Assembly (NCBI GenBank): GCA_910584945.1
Contig: CAJUDY010000006.1
Coordinates: forward strand, 72,823 to 136,822
Direction: 5' to 3'
Source of the DNA: an uncultured Lachnospiraceae bacterium
GTDB lineage: Bacteria > Bacillota > Clostridia > Lachnospirales > Lachnospiraceae
DNA length: 64,000 nt
Below, in pieces: positions 24,147 through 33,014 of this stretch (position 1 is its first letter; each line of letters opens with the position of its first letter). A program made the position numbers and the translations under genes. The notes under the pieces are model-generated. The model saw only the letters and a list, made by a program, of their open reading frames with translations, made no database searches and was not told where the DNA came from.

Positions 24147-25001
24147 ATGAAAGAATATAAAGAAACCAACCATTCCCTGATCTACAAGTCCAACTCGGAT
24201 CTTTCACTGTACAGTGCCGGTTACGAAGAGTGTCTTCCCGGACACAGCTACGGACCGACGATCCGCTCCTATCACCTGATCCATTTTGTCCTTCGCGGAA
24301 CCGGAAGTCTTCACATCAATGAGCATGTCTTCCAGCTTTCTGCCGGAGACGCCTTCCTGATTCCCGCAGGAAAAGTATCCTACTACGAAGCTTCCAAAGA
24401 CGATCCCTGGCGCTATACCTGGATCAGTTTTCTCGGAATTAATTCCCAGATGTACTTGTATCAGCTTATGACTTCCGCGGAGAATACCTATGTGATCCAT
24501 AAACTGAATTCTTACAAATACCAGAGATTGATCGCTAACATTCTTTCTCTGAGCGGAACTCCCACCAGCCAGTACCTGCAGGCAAACGGGATTCTGCTCC
24601 AGATCATGGCCATGCTTTTTGAAGACGTCGGCTTTCAGGAAAGCAGCTGGGGAAAAGAATCCCTGGTAGACGAAATAAAATTTTATCTGGATATGAACTA
24701 TGCAGAAAAGCTGAAACTTGGAGAGATTGCGAAAACCTTTGGAATTCATCCAAATTATTTCACCCGGATTTTCCACGAACGATATGGCGTCTCTCCAAAA
24801 AATTATCTGACAAATTTGAAATTAAAAAAAGCCTGCCGGCTTCTTATGACCACAGAGCTGTCTGTGGCAGTGATCTCTGCATCTCTGGGTTTTGAAGACC
24901 AGCTTGCTTTTACCAAAAGCTTTAAGAAGGCGTTTGCCGTCCCTCCTTCCGAATACAGAAGACAGAGCCGTCAGTCTTCCGGCTCTGTCCAAACTCTGTA
25001 A
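24147..25001 (+). CDS. AraC-family regulator of the sucrose operon
   Basis: 284 aa. The N-terminal cupin (about 1-150) has LPGHSYGPTIRSYHLIHFVL and FQLSAGDAFLIPAGKVSYYE, typical of sugar-sensing AraC proteins. The C-terminal double helix-turn-helix is complete: KLGEIAKTFGIHPNYFTRIF and ISASLGFEDQLAFTKSFKKA. Divergent from scrBA with 127 bp between, so probably its activator. A longer frame upstream would cover the promoter and is rejected. The predicted leaderless start is noted separately. Confidence 0.85.
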   Translation: MKEYKETNHSLIYKSNSDLSLYSAGYEECLPGHSYGPTIRSYHLIHFVLRGTGSLHINEHVFQLSAGDAFLIPAGKVSYYEASKDDPWRYTWISFLGINSQMYLYQLMTSAENTYVIHKLNSYKYQRLIANILSLSGTPTSQYLQANGILLQIMAMLFEDVGFQESSWGKESLVDEIKFYLDMNYAEKLKLGEIAKTFGIHPNYFTRIFHERYGVSPKNYLTNLKLKKACRLLMTTELSVAVISASLGFEDQLAFTKSFKKAFAVPPSEYRRQSRQSSGSVQTL

Positions 25002-25015
25002 ACTTATGTAATTTT

Positions 25016-25891
25016 CTATCTCTTTTCCCTCCAGTTCCGGTAGCAGAAGACAAGCGCACCGGATCTGGTGCCAAAAAGCAGGCTTAAGGGACAGCCCTTC
25101 ATGAATTGTATACGAAATCCGTCCCGGCTCAGCAGATTCTCCATGCCGAACTCCGGCTCCGTCTCCACCTTGAACAATCTGCCCATCTTCTGGAACAGCT
25201 GCTCGAAGACCTTAAGGATATCCTGTTTTGTCATCTCTCTTTTCCGGATTCCCGGGATTCTCTCAATCCCCCGCAGGAACAGAATATCTTCCACTCCCAG
25301 AAGAAGCTGGAGTGTCACCCCGCCTCCCATATTGTAATACTGACAGCAGTAATATCCGTTTCCGATGCTCTGACCTTTGTATTCGTCGCTGACCAGCTTC
25401 GTCTCTGCCTGAAGGACGTCCTTCACCGCCCGGTGGACGGTTCGGGATATGATGTCGATCTGGGTGGAGAGGTCCTTTTTCTTCTGGCGGACCGCCTTTC
25501 CCACGATCGCCTGATCCTCCAGCATAATATGCTCTTTGAGCCAGTTATTCATGATTCCCACAAATCGCTGAACCGCCGACGCGGAATAACCGGACAACTC
25601 CAGATCCCGTTTCAAAGAAATCAAGGTTTTGTTCCGGAAGTTATCGTGGATACGCTTATGGTCCGCATATCCGCTGTACCCGATGGAACGCATATACGCC
25701 TCTTCCTCTGTAAAATGCGTCACGGAATATGCTTCCAGATACTTGATGCCCTCCTTATACGCCGCCTGATTGGTGAGCGCATCCTCGGAAATTTCCTGCA
25801 GCTTGTTCGTGATCCGAAACAGCTTGGCATGCGCCCGATCCACGATCTCCACTCCGATTTCATACTTCTCATCCCATACGAATTTTTCCAT
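25016..25891 (-). CDS. Bacteriohemerythrin with C-terminal extra domain
   Basis: 291 aa. The first 135 residues are a hemerythrin four-helix bundle that binds two irons and O2. Ligands are seen in VDRAHAKLF, THFTEEEAYM, DHKRIHDNF and KEHIMLEDQ. The remaining 150 residues (from STQIDIISRTVHRAVKDVLQ; with MGGGVTLQLLLGVEDILFLR) form a second alpha/beta domain that may be related to CheX-type or similar sensor domains; I cannot name it firmly. Start MEKFVWDEKYEIGV follows GGGGAAG. In an anaerobe it would serve in oxygen sensing or scavenging. Confidence 0.8.
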   Translation of the reverse strand: MEKFVWDEKYEIGVEIVDRAHAKLFRITNKLQEISEDALTNQAAYKEGIKYLEAYSVTHFTEEEAYMRSIGYSGYADHKRIHDNFRNKTLISLKRDLELSGYSASAVQRFVGIMNNWLKEHIMLEDQAIVGKAVRQKKKDLSTQIDIISRTVHRAVKDVLQAETKLVSDEYKGQSIGNGYYCCQYYNMGGGVTLQLLLGVEDILFLRGIERIPGIRKREMTKQDILKVFEQLFQKMGRLFKVETEPEFGMENLLSRDGFRIQFMKGCPLSLLFGTRSGALVFCYRNWREKR

Positions 25892-26010
25892 AGCTTCCCC
25901 AATTTTTACTTTCAAAATCGTATCCATATGTATCTATCCACAAAACATATGGACCTTCTATAAAAAATTATAGCACAAAAAATCAGGAAAGCAATCGAAA
26001 AATCGGCAAA

Positions 26011-27444
26011 TTATAAATCTTCTCCATTGGATGCGATGGCTTTTTTATACCAGTCAAAGGACTGCTTTTTATAGCGCTGCCTGCTGCCGGTCCCGTCGTC
26101 GTTCTTATCCACATAGATGAATCCGTACCGCTTGCGCAGCTCTCCGGTGGTAAAAGATACCAGGTCAATGCATCCCCAGGGCGTATATCCCATCAGATCC
26201 ACGCCATCCTCTTCCACTGCCTTCTTCATCTCCTCAATATGCGCTTTCAGATACGCGATTCGCGCCGGATCTTCGCAGGTTTTGTCTGTTTTCAGCTCGT
26301 CGATGGCTCCAAAGCCGTTTTCCACAATGAACAGCGGCTTCTCATAGCGCTCATACAATACGTTCAGTGCATAGCGGAGTCCTTCCGGATCGACGGTCCA
26401 TCCCCACTCGGTAGCCTTCGCGTAAGGATTTCCCACCGTATGCGGACTGCTGGCCTCAACGCTCTTCGATACGTCCGCAACGGACTGAGAATCCACCACA
26501 TTGCTCATATAATAGGAAAATCCGATATAGTCCACGGTGCCTTCCGAAAGGATTTTCTCATCATTTGGCCCCATCTCGATCTGATAACCTTTTCGCTCCA
26601 GCAGCTTCTTTGCATAATTCGGATAGTGCCCGCGGCAGTGAATATCCGAAAAGAAATACCGCATATGCATCTCCTGCACCGACAGGATCATATCTGCCGG
26701 CCGGCAGGAATAAGGATAGATCGGAACCATGGAGATCATGCAGCCGATCTGAAAATCCGGATTGATCTCATGTCCCAGCTTTACCGCAAGGGCGGAAGCC
26801 ACCAGTTCATTGTGGGCAGACTGATACATGGCCTGCTCCGGTTTCTCATACTGCGAAAAAATCACACCGGAATTGGTCCAGCCAAAGATATCGTTTTTGT
26901 AGTTCATCTGATTGTTGATCTCATTGAAAGTCATCCAGTATTTCACTTTATCCTTATAACGAATAAAGCATGTCTCTGCAAATCTTACAAAAAAATCAAT
27001 CACCTTGCGGTTTATCCAGCCGCCATACTCTTTTGCCAGATGCAGGGGCATCTCAAAATGGCTTAAAGTAATGACCGGCTCGATGCCATATTTCAGCAGT
27101 TCCTCAAACATGTCGTCATAGAACTTCAGTCCCTCTTCGTTAGGCTCCGTCTCATCTCCTTTCGGGAAAATACGGGTCCACGCAATACTGGTCCGAAAGC
27201 ACTGAAAGCCCATCTGTGCAAACAGCGCGATGTCTTCCTTATAACGATGATAAAAATCAATGGCGTCATGATTCGGATAGCACTCGCCTTCCAATACCGT
27301 ATCGGTAATCCGGCGGGGAACGCCGTGGGCTCCTGCTGTCAGTACGTCGCATACATTCGGTCCCTTGCCGCCGCAGTTCCAGCCGCCCTCCAGCTGATGG
27401 GCGGCCACCGCGCCGCCCCAGAGAAAGTCTTTTGGTAAACTCAT
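26011..27444 (-). CDS. bglA: 6-phospho-beta-glucosidase (GH1)
   Basis: A 477-aa cytoplasmic GH1 enzyme that hydrolyses phosphorylated beta-glucosides delivered by the PTS. The acid/base Glu is in WMTFNEINNQ, the nucleophile Glu in PLFIVENGFGA; the N-terminal FLWGGAVAAHQLEGGW is the GH1 signature. The phosphate-binding region near SFTTGELRKRYGFIYVD fits 6-phospho enzymes. It lies 31 bp after the beta-glucoside PTS gene, completing a bglG-bglF-bglA operon. Confidence 0.9.
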   Translation of the reverse strand: MSLPKDFLWGGAVAAHQLEGGWNCGGKGPNVCDVLTAGAHGVPRRITDTVLEGECYPNHDAIDFYHRYKEDIALFAQMGFQCFRTSIAWTRIFPKGDETEPNEEGLKFYDDMFEELLKYGIEPVITLSHFEMPLHLAKEYGGWINRKVIDFFVRFAETCFIRYKDKVKYWMTFNEINNQMNYKNDIFGWTNSGVIFSQYEKPEQAMYQSAHNELVASALAVKLGHEINPDFQIGCMISMVPIYPYSCRPADMILSVQEMHMRYFFSDIHCRGHYPNYAKKLLERKGYQIEMGPNDEKILSEGTVDYIGFSYYMSNVVDSQSVADVSKSVEASSPHTVGNPYAKATEWGWTVDPEGLRYALNVLYERYEKPLFIVENGFGAIDELKTDKTCEDPARIAYLKAHIEEMKKAVEEDGVDLMGYTPWGCIDLVSFTTGELRKRYGFIYVDKNDDGTGSRQRYKKQSFDWYKKAIASNGEDL

Positions 27445-27475
27445 CGTTTCTGCTCCTTTCTGATTTTTTATATTG

Positions 27476-29368
27476 TTATCGTTTTACGGTCAGCAGATGG
27501 TCTCCCACGGCTGCCGGACCGGAAGTGTGGTCCGCGGCAATCTCCCCAAAGTCATCCGCATTGCTGACGATCACCGGCGTGATCGTATCAAAGCCTTCCC
27601 GGGCAATGGCTTCCAGATCAAACTCGATGAGCAGATCGCCCTTTTTCACCCGGTCTCCCGCTTTCACTTTCGCATCAAAATATTTCCCTTCCAGGGAAAC
27701 CGTCTCCAGTCCGATATGGATCAGCATCTCCACATCATCCTTCACAAGACCGATGGCGTGTTTTGTCTCAAAGACCATGGACACCTCTCCGTCAAAGGGC
27801 GCATACAGTTTGCCCTCTGAAGGAATTACTGCCACGCCTTTGCCCAGAATCTCCCCGGAAAAGGTAGGATCATTGACTTCCTTCAGCGGTTTCAATTCTC
27901 CTTTCAACGGGCAGAATATCGCTTCACTGCCGGCGGGCGTCTCCGCTTTCTTTTCACCGGATACCGTTTTCCCGGAAGGCCTTTCTTCCGGCATAGTCTC
28001 CGGCTCCTTTTCATCACAGCCGATGATCTGAACCAGCACCACTGTGACAACGATTGTCGCAGCCACACCAATCATCATGCCCATGAAGGAGTTCGGATTT
28101 TCACCCATGGCATTCACTGCGGTCAGAAGTCCCGGGAGTCCTGCATAGACATAATATACCGTGTCAAAGAAGCTGATGATGACCGCTCCTACCGCTCCAC
28201 CGATGCATCCTGCGATAAAGGGTTTTTTCAGCCGAAGCGTAACGCCGTAGATCGCCGGCTCCGTGATGCCGAAGATACCGGTCAGCCCTGCGGAAAATGC
28301 CACATTTTTGATGTCGCTCTTCTTCGTTTTGATGAAAACGCCCAGGCAGGCCGCCGCCTGTGCCACCACGGCGCAGGTCTGGAACGCCTGGAAGGTATCA
28401 CAGCCGTTGTTGGCAAAATTGGCCAGGACCATAGGCGTCACGCCCCAGTGGACGCCGAAAATGACAAATACCTGCCAGACGCCGCCGACGATCACTGCCG
28501 CCAGCACCGGAACCGTATTCACAAGCGTATTGTATCCAAGCGCGATGGCGTTCGCCAGTCCATCGGAGACCGGTCCAATGATCAGAATCGTAGCCGGTAC
28601 CATGATGACCGAGCAGAGGAACGGAACCACCAGCGCCTTGATCACATCTGGCACATGTTTTTCCAGAAAGTGCTCCAGATAAGAGAGAATCAGCACCAGA
28701 AAAAGCGGCGGCAGGACTGTGGATGTATAAGTCGTCTGCGCCATATCAAAGAGCAGGAATTTTACCGTCTCTCCCCCTGCAATCCGGGCCGCAATCTCTC
28801 CCCAGCTGCTGTTGACCAGCGCCAGACAGCACCACATGGCAATGAAGGTATTGCATTTAAAATGTTTGGAGGCCGTGACGGCAATGAGCACCGGCAGGAA
28901 GGTGAACGGGGTCCATGAGATAAAGCTTAACACCTCATAGGTTCCGGTCTGGGCAAAAGCCGGGGCAAAATGCGTGAGGATAATCAGCGCGCCCTGTACC
29001 AGCCCGGCTGCCGCCAATACATAGACAAAGGGAGCGAACACCGCGGACATGGTCGCGATGATACGGTTGCCAAGACTCTGTTTGATTTCCGGCTGTGCGC
29101 TCTCGTCCAGATCCAGGATCTGTACCAGCTCATTGTATACATCTTTGGCATGGGTTCCGATGACAATCTGATACTGTCCCCCCTTTTCCACCACCTGGAT
29201 CACCGCCGGCATGCCGGAGATCTGCTTTGTAACCTCCGCGGACGGGGATTCTTTTAATACCAGACGCAGTCTGGTGGCGCAGTGCGCTGCACTGACGATG
29301 TTGGATTCGCCCACCGCATCTTTGATGTCACGGGCAAGTTTTCCGTAGTCTCTAATCTTTTCAGCCAT
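27476..29368 (-). CDS. bglF: Beta-glucoside PTS enzyme IIBCA
   Basis: A 630-aa permease. IIB carries the phospho-Cys in AAHCATRLRLVLKES; IIC has about ten membrane spans with GITEPAIYGVTLRLKKPF; IIA ends the protein with MLIHIGLETVSLEGKYF (phospho-His). BglF-type proteins also phosphorylate and inhibit the antiterminator BglG when substrate is absent. It follows a RAT/terminator switch and bglG, and precedes the GH1 gene. Confidence 0.92.
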   Translation of the reverse strand: MAEKIRDYGKLARDIKDAVGESNIVSAAHCATRLRLVLKESPSAEVTKQISGMPAVIQVVEKGGQYQIVIGTHAKDVYNELVQILDLDESAQPEIKQSLGNRIIATMSAVFAPFVYVLAAAGLVQGALIILTHFAPAFAQTGTYEVLSFISWTPFTFLPVLIAVTASKHFKCNTFIAMWCCLALVNSSWGEIAARIAGGETVKFLLFDMAQTTYTSTVLPPLFLVLILSYLEHFLEKHVPDVIKALVVPFLCSVIMVPATILIIGPVSDGLANAIALGYNTLVNTVPVLAAVIVGGVWQVFVIFGVHWGVTPMVLANFANNGCDTFQAFQTCAVVAQAAACLGVFIKTKKSDIKNVAFSAGLTGIFGITEPAIYGVTLRLKKPFIAGCIGGAVGAVIISFFDTVYYVYAGLPGLLTAVNAMGENPNSFMGMMIGVAATIVVTVVLVQIIGCDEKEPETMPEERPSGKTVSGEKKAETPAGSEAIFCPLKGELKPLKEVNDPTFSGEILGKGVAVIPSEGKLYAPFDGEVSMVFETKHAIGLVKDDVEMLIHIGLETVSLEGKYFDAKVKAGDRVKKGDLLIEFDLEAIAREGFDTITPVIVSNADDFGEIAADHTSGPAAVGDHLLTVKR

Positions 29369-29481
29369 AACTTTGCTCCTTTATAATGTTTTGTTTCCAG
29401 GTTCCTGATCCTGCGCAGCGATCCGGAACCGTCTATGCTTTCAAGCGGAGCGCTCCGCCATAACAGCCAAATGATGAAAGG

Positions 29482-29582
29482 AATAAAAATACCCGAACGC
29501 GTCTCCCATGAGACCGCGCCGTCTTCCGGCGTCGTCTCATGAAGGACACATTCGGGTTTTGCCTGCCATACAGTAACAAGCC
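29482..29582 (-). promoter_or_regulatory. RAT antiterminator and overlapping terminator before bglF
   Basis: On the minus strand the RNA reads GGCTTGTTACTGTATGGC then AGGCAAAACC (29,555-29,582), the LicT/BglG target. Its last bases overlap a terminator whose arms ACCCGAA...CGTCTCC lie at 29,491-29,505 and 29,544-29,557, followed by ATTTTTATT. Binding of BglG should favour the RAT fold and read-through into bglF. Confidence 0.88.
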
Positions 29583-29616
29583 CTCTTTGTGCGGCCTATG
29601 AATGACTGTAAATATG

Positions 29617-30450
29617 CTACAGCTTTGTGGTCACGCGGACAATATGTACCGTAAGAAACGTGAGTTCTTCCGCGCTTAAGGAACACTGATGCTGCTTTTT
29701 CATATAACTCTTGATCTTCTCCGCGCAGCGAAACTGCTTTGGATGCTTACCCCGCATGAGCTCGTACATCTCGTCAGGCCCCCCTGTCATCAGTCGGTGG
29801 TCCAACGCCCGCTGGGCAAAGAACAGAAGGTGGGAGGTAAACCGCTGATAATCCAGAGACTGCTCATCAAACTCCACGTGGAACGCATAGCGCACGATGT
29901 TAAGAGAATTCTGGATGATCTCTGTCATCTGCTGGGTGTAGTTCATATTACAGTCATACTCCGCATTTACCAGATGCAGAGCGATGGAACCTGCCTCATC
30001 TCTTGGGAACTCGATGTCCATGGTCTCTTGGATGACTTGAAGTGCGTACAGCCCCAGCCCGTATTCTGCCGGATACAGCTTGCTGGTCTCCCACTGGAGG
30101 GCGTTGCGCAAAGTGATTCCCTGCTTCATGCGCTCAATGGCAAAACTGATATGATCCGTCAGCGTAATATATACATTCTTGTTCAGTTTTTTCTTTAAGG
30201 TATCTCTTGCATGATCGATGATCTGCGCCGACAGCTCGATAACCTCCACATCCACTTCCAGAAAGAGCTGCTTTAACTTTTCCGTGGATGCATCGGTATC
30301 CATCCGGAAGATCTTGTCAATCTTCTTTTTGTCAACTTCCTCTCCGGGCTTCGCCTGCCAGCCCAGGCCCCGTCCCACCAGAAGCACCTCGCGGCCCCGC
30401 TCATCCAGAGAACTCACGATATTGTTATTGAGAACCTTGTGAACGGTCAT
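29617..30450 (-). CDS. bglG: BglG/LicT-family transcriptional antiterminator
   Basis: 277 aa. The RNA-binding CAT domain (about 1-55) begins TVHKVLNNNIVSSLDERG and continues LVGRGLGWQAKPGEEVD. Two PRD domains follow, with conserved phosphorylatable His at LTDHISFAIERMK, IALHLVNAEYD and later LLFFAQRALDH and FLTVHIVRV. The protein dimerises and stabilises RAT hairpins unless phosphorylated by the PTS. A RAT/terminator lies both before this gene and before bglF, so it controls itself and its operon. Start chosen by GGGGGAAG upstream. Confidence 0.93.
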   Translation of the reverse strand: MTVHKVLNNNIVSSLDERGREVLLVGRGLGWQAKPGEEVDKKKIDKIFRMDTDASTEKLKQLFLEVDVEVIELSAQIIDHARDTLKKKLNKNVYITLTDHISFAIERMKQGITLRNALQWETSKLYPAEYGLGLYALQVIQETMDIEFPRDEAGSIALHLVNAEYDCNMNYTQQMTEIIQNSLNIVRYAFHVEFDEQSLDYQRFTSHLLFFAQRALDHRLMTGGPDEMYELMRGKHPKQFRCAEKIKSYMKKQHQCSLSAEELTFLTVHIVRVTTKL

Positions 30451-30473
30451 ATTGCCACTTCCCCCTCTTTTGG

Positions 30474-30564
30474 ACACAAAAAAACACCAAACTCAGACTG
30501 CGCACTACACCTTACGTACAGCACATCCGATGTTTGGTATTGCCTGATTAAACAGTAACAAGCC
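30474..30564 (-). promoter_or_regulatory. RAT antiterminator and terminator before bglG
   Basis: Minus strand GGCTTGTTACTGTTTAATC then AGGCAATACC (30,536-30,564) overlaps the hairpin ACCAAACATC...GTTTGGT followed by GTTTTTTTG (30,474-30,538). Same design as the switch before bglF. Confidence 0.88.
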
Positions 30565-30760
30565 AATCAATGAATTCCCGTATTCCCTATCACGAAATAT
30601 ATCATAGCAAATACTATGCAGATTGTCAAGATATTTTATCATTTTTCATTAAAATGATTATTCCGCTGCGCTTTCATTCCTATATTTTATATAAATTCCA
30701 CAACAGGGCTTTCTTCCAAGTCGGGAAAAAACCCTGTTATATATCATCTGAATCTGCTTC

Positions 30761-30930
30761 CTAACAGTCTCCGGCGGCATCTGCCGCCGCTTTCTCCCGG
30801 ATGGTAATCCTGGCGGCGTCATACTGTCTGCAAAGTTCCATCTCCCGGGGAAGCTTCTCCTTTGCACAGTATTCGCCGGACTGAATTTTTTTCTGAATGC
30901 CTTCTGCAATGCTCTCATATTTAAACTTTC
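30761..30930 (-). pseudogene. GntR-family regulator, N-terminal wHTH fragment
   Basis: The minus strand encodes KYESIAEGIQKKIQSGEYCA, KLPREMELCRQYDAARITIR, a GntR winged-helix typical of sugar regulators (TreR/YvoA type), then degenerates (EKAAADAAGDC) to TAG at 30,761. No valid start codon or ligand domain remains. The overlapping 86-aa frame in another register is a shadow. The rest of 30,451-31,006 is non-coding except for the RAT switch. Confidence 0.6.
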
Positions 30931-31006
30931 GTTTCTGCCTTTTATATGTTATAAATTTTCCTACGAAATGTTATATCCTTTTCAGGCCCGAAAATCAAAA
31001 ATACTG

Positions 31007-32767
31007 TCAGTTCATTTTCTCCGCCATGTGATAAAGCCGGTGATAGACGCCTCCTTTTTCCAGAAGCTTCTCATGCGTCCCTTCTTCCTCAATCCCATTC
31101 TCTGTCAGCACCAGAATCCGGTCGGAATTCCGGATGCTGGACAGCCGGTGGGCGATGGTCAAGGTGGTCCGCCCCTCGGACAGTCTGCCAAGGGACCTGG
31201 CCACCGCGTACTCGCTCTCATTGTCCAGGGCCGAGGTGGCTTCGTCCAGGATGATCACGGGCGGATTCTTTAAAAATACCCGGGCGATGCTGATGCGCTG
31301 CTTCTGCCCGCCGGACAGCTTGACGCCCCGCTCTCCGATGTAAGTGTCATAGCCGTCCTTGAGATTCATGATAAATTCATGGGCGCCCGCCTCTTTCGCC
31401 GCCTCTATCACCTCTTCCCTGCCGGCATTCAGGCGTCCGTAGGCGATGTTCTCATAGACTGTGCCGGAAAAAAGATAGACCTCCTGCTGGACGATGCCGA
31501 TATTTTTGCGGAGACTTTTCAAGGTGTATTGCTTGATGTCCCCGCCGTCCAGAAGAATTCTGCCCTCCGTTACATCATAAAACCTGGGGATCAGGTTGCA
31601 CAGGGTGGTCTTTCCTCCCCCGGAAGGACCTACGATAGCCACTTTCTCCCCCGGATGAATAGTCAGATTCAGACCCCGGAACACTTCGTTGTGGTCATCG
31701 GAATACTCGAAAGAAACGTTCTCAAAGGAAATCTCCCCTCTGACGTCCTCAAGCGGAACCGCTCCCGGCTCGTCAAAAATCTCAATATCCGCATCCATAA
31801 TCTGCAGGAAACGCTCGATACCGGTCATTCCCCTCTGAAACTGCTCCGCGAACTCGATGATCCGGCGGATCGTCGCGATCAGAGTGGACACATACATGGT
31901 ATACGCCACCAGATCTCCGGGCGCGATCTTCCCATGCACCAGAAAAAGGCCGCCCGCCAGGATGACCGTCAGATACATCAGGCCGTCAAAGCTTCTGGTG
32001 GTGGTCTGAAACGCACCCATATACCGGTAGCCGATCTTTTTCAGCCGGAAGAACTCCTGGTTGTCGATCTCGAACTTCTCTTCTTCTCTCTGCTCGTTGG
32101 TAAACGCTTTCACCACCTTATGGCCCAGAAGGCTGTCCTCGATGCGGGCATTCAGCTCTCCGATCTGCTGCCGCTGTCTGCGAAAAGCCGCTTTCACCTT
32201 TATATTCAGGGAAGTGCACACCACCAGCATCAGCGGAATGCAGCAAAAGACGATCAGCGTCAGCGCGAGACTGGTCTGGGCAAGAATCAAAAAGGACACC
32301 AGGATCTTGATACCCGCGATAAAGAATTCCTCCGGGCAGTGATGGGCGAATTCCGTCACGTCAAAGAGATCATTGGTGATCCGGCCCATGATCTGGCCTA
32401 CCTTCGTGTTGTTATAATAGGTGTTGGACAGCTTCTGCAGATGATGGTAGGCCGCCCGGCGCATGTCCGTCTCGATATGGGTGCCCATCACGTGCCCCGT
32501 ATACGCCATATAAAAGTTCGCCAGGCTGTCGATGATCCGAAGCACAAAGTACAGGCAGGAGAGCCGGAGCACCAGTCCCACGGTCAGGGCCGCCAGATTG
32601 CTGCTGCCGGTATTCGTGATGTAGCGGATGATCAGGGGAAGCACCATCTCGCAGACCGTCGTCAGAGCCGCGCAGCCTAAGTCCCGCAGCAGCACCGAAC
32701 GGTACGGTCGATAATAAGGAAGGAATCTTCTCAGTAGTTCCCTGCTTGTATATTCTCTTTCATTCAT
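31007..32767 (-). CDS. ABC exporter, membrane and ATPase domains fused
   Basis: A 586-aa half-transporter of the MsbA/LmrA/MdlB type. Six membrane helices occupy about 1-320, then the nucleotide-binding domain: Walker A IVGPSGGGKTTL, Q-loop GIVQQEVYLF, signature VKLSGGQKQRISIARVFLK, Walker B PVIILDEATSALDNE, H-loop LTIAHRLSSI. It works as a homodimer or with an unseen partner; substrate unknown. The start lies behind AGGAG at the end of two tandem 109-bp leader repeats. Confidence 0.9.
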   Translation of the reverse strand: MNEREYTSRELLRRFLPYYRPYRSVLLRDLGCAALTTVCEMVLPLIIRYITNTGSSNLAALTVGLVLRLSCLYFVLRIIDSLANFYMAYTGHVMGTHIETDMRRAAYHHLQKLSNTYYNNTKVGQIMGRITNDLFDVTEFAHHCPEEFFIAGIKILVSFLILAQTSLALTLIVFCCIPLMLVVCTSLNIKVKAAFRRQRQQIGELNARIEDSLLGHKVVKAFTNEQREEEKFEIDNQEFFRLKKIGYRYMGAFQTTTRSFDGLMYLTVILAGGLFLVHGKIAPGDLVAYTMYVSTLIATIRRIIEFAEQFQRGMTGIERFLQIMDADIEIFDEPGAVPLEDVRGEISFENVSFEYSDDHNEVFRGLNLTIHPGEKVAIVGPSGGGKTTLCNLIPRFYDVTEGRILLDGGDIKQYTLKSLRKNIGIVQQEVYLFSGTVYENIAYGRLNAGREEVIEAAKEAGAHEFIMNLKDGYDTYIGERGVKLSGGQKQRISIARVFLKNPPVIILDEATSALDNESEYAVARSLGRLSEGRTTLTIAHRLSSIRNSDRILVLTENGIEEEGTHEKLLEKGGVYHRLYHMAEKMN

Positions 32768-32781
32768 CCCTTCTCCTCTCT

Positions 32782-33013
32782 ATTCCAGTTCCGCATCTGC
32801 TCTCATTTCGCCCCAGTGTCTGGAAGAATTTTCCCTCACTTCGCTCCGTAAAATCCTTCCGGCGCTGCTTTCGGGCAGATGCTGTTTTTTATTCCAGTTC
32901 CGCATCTGCTCTCATTTCGCCCCAGTGTCTGGAAGAATTTTCCCTCACTTCGCTCCGTAAAATCCTTCCGGCGCTGCTTTCGGGCAGATGCTGTTTTTTA
33001 TTCCAGTTCCGCA
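32782..33013 (-). repeat. Two identical tandem 109-bp leader repeats plus a partial third
   Basis: Copies at 32,782-32,890 and 32,891-32,999 are identical; a third begins at 33,000 and stops in 14 bp. Read on the minus strand each has an outer stem GCATCTG/CAGATGC, an inner stem GGAAGGATTTT/GAAAATTCTTCC, and the tail GATGCGGAACTGGAATA next to the ribosome site of the ABC exporter. Related copies lie at 41,876, 58,478 and, in short form, at 37,553, 35,806, 63,716 and 22,643. Confidence 0.85.
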
Positions 33014-33014
33014 G

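Noticed and set aside
30658..30918. 86-codon minus-strand frame
   Set aside because: It is a different register of the GntR fragment, whose winged-helix motif is clear in the neighbouring frame.
31379..32680. 433-codon plus-strand frame opposite the ABC exporter
   Set aside because: Its long openness follows from codon bias of the exporter gene; the translation has no recognisable domain while the minus strand has all ABC motifs.
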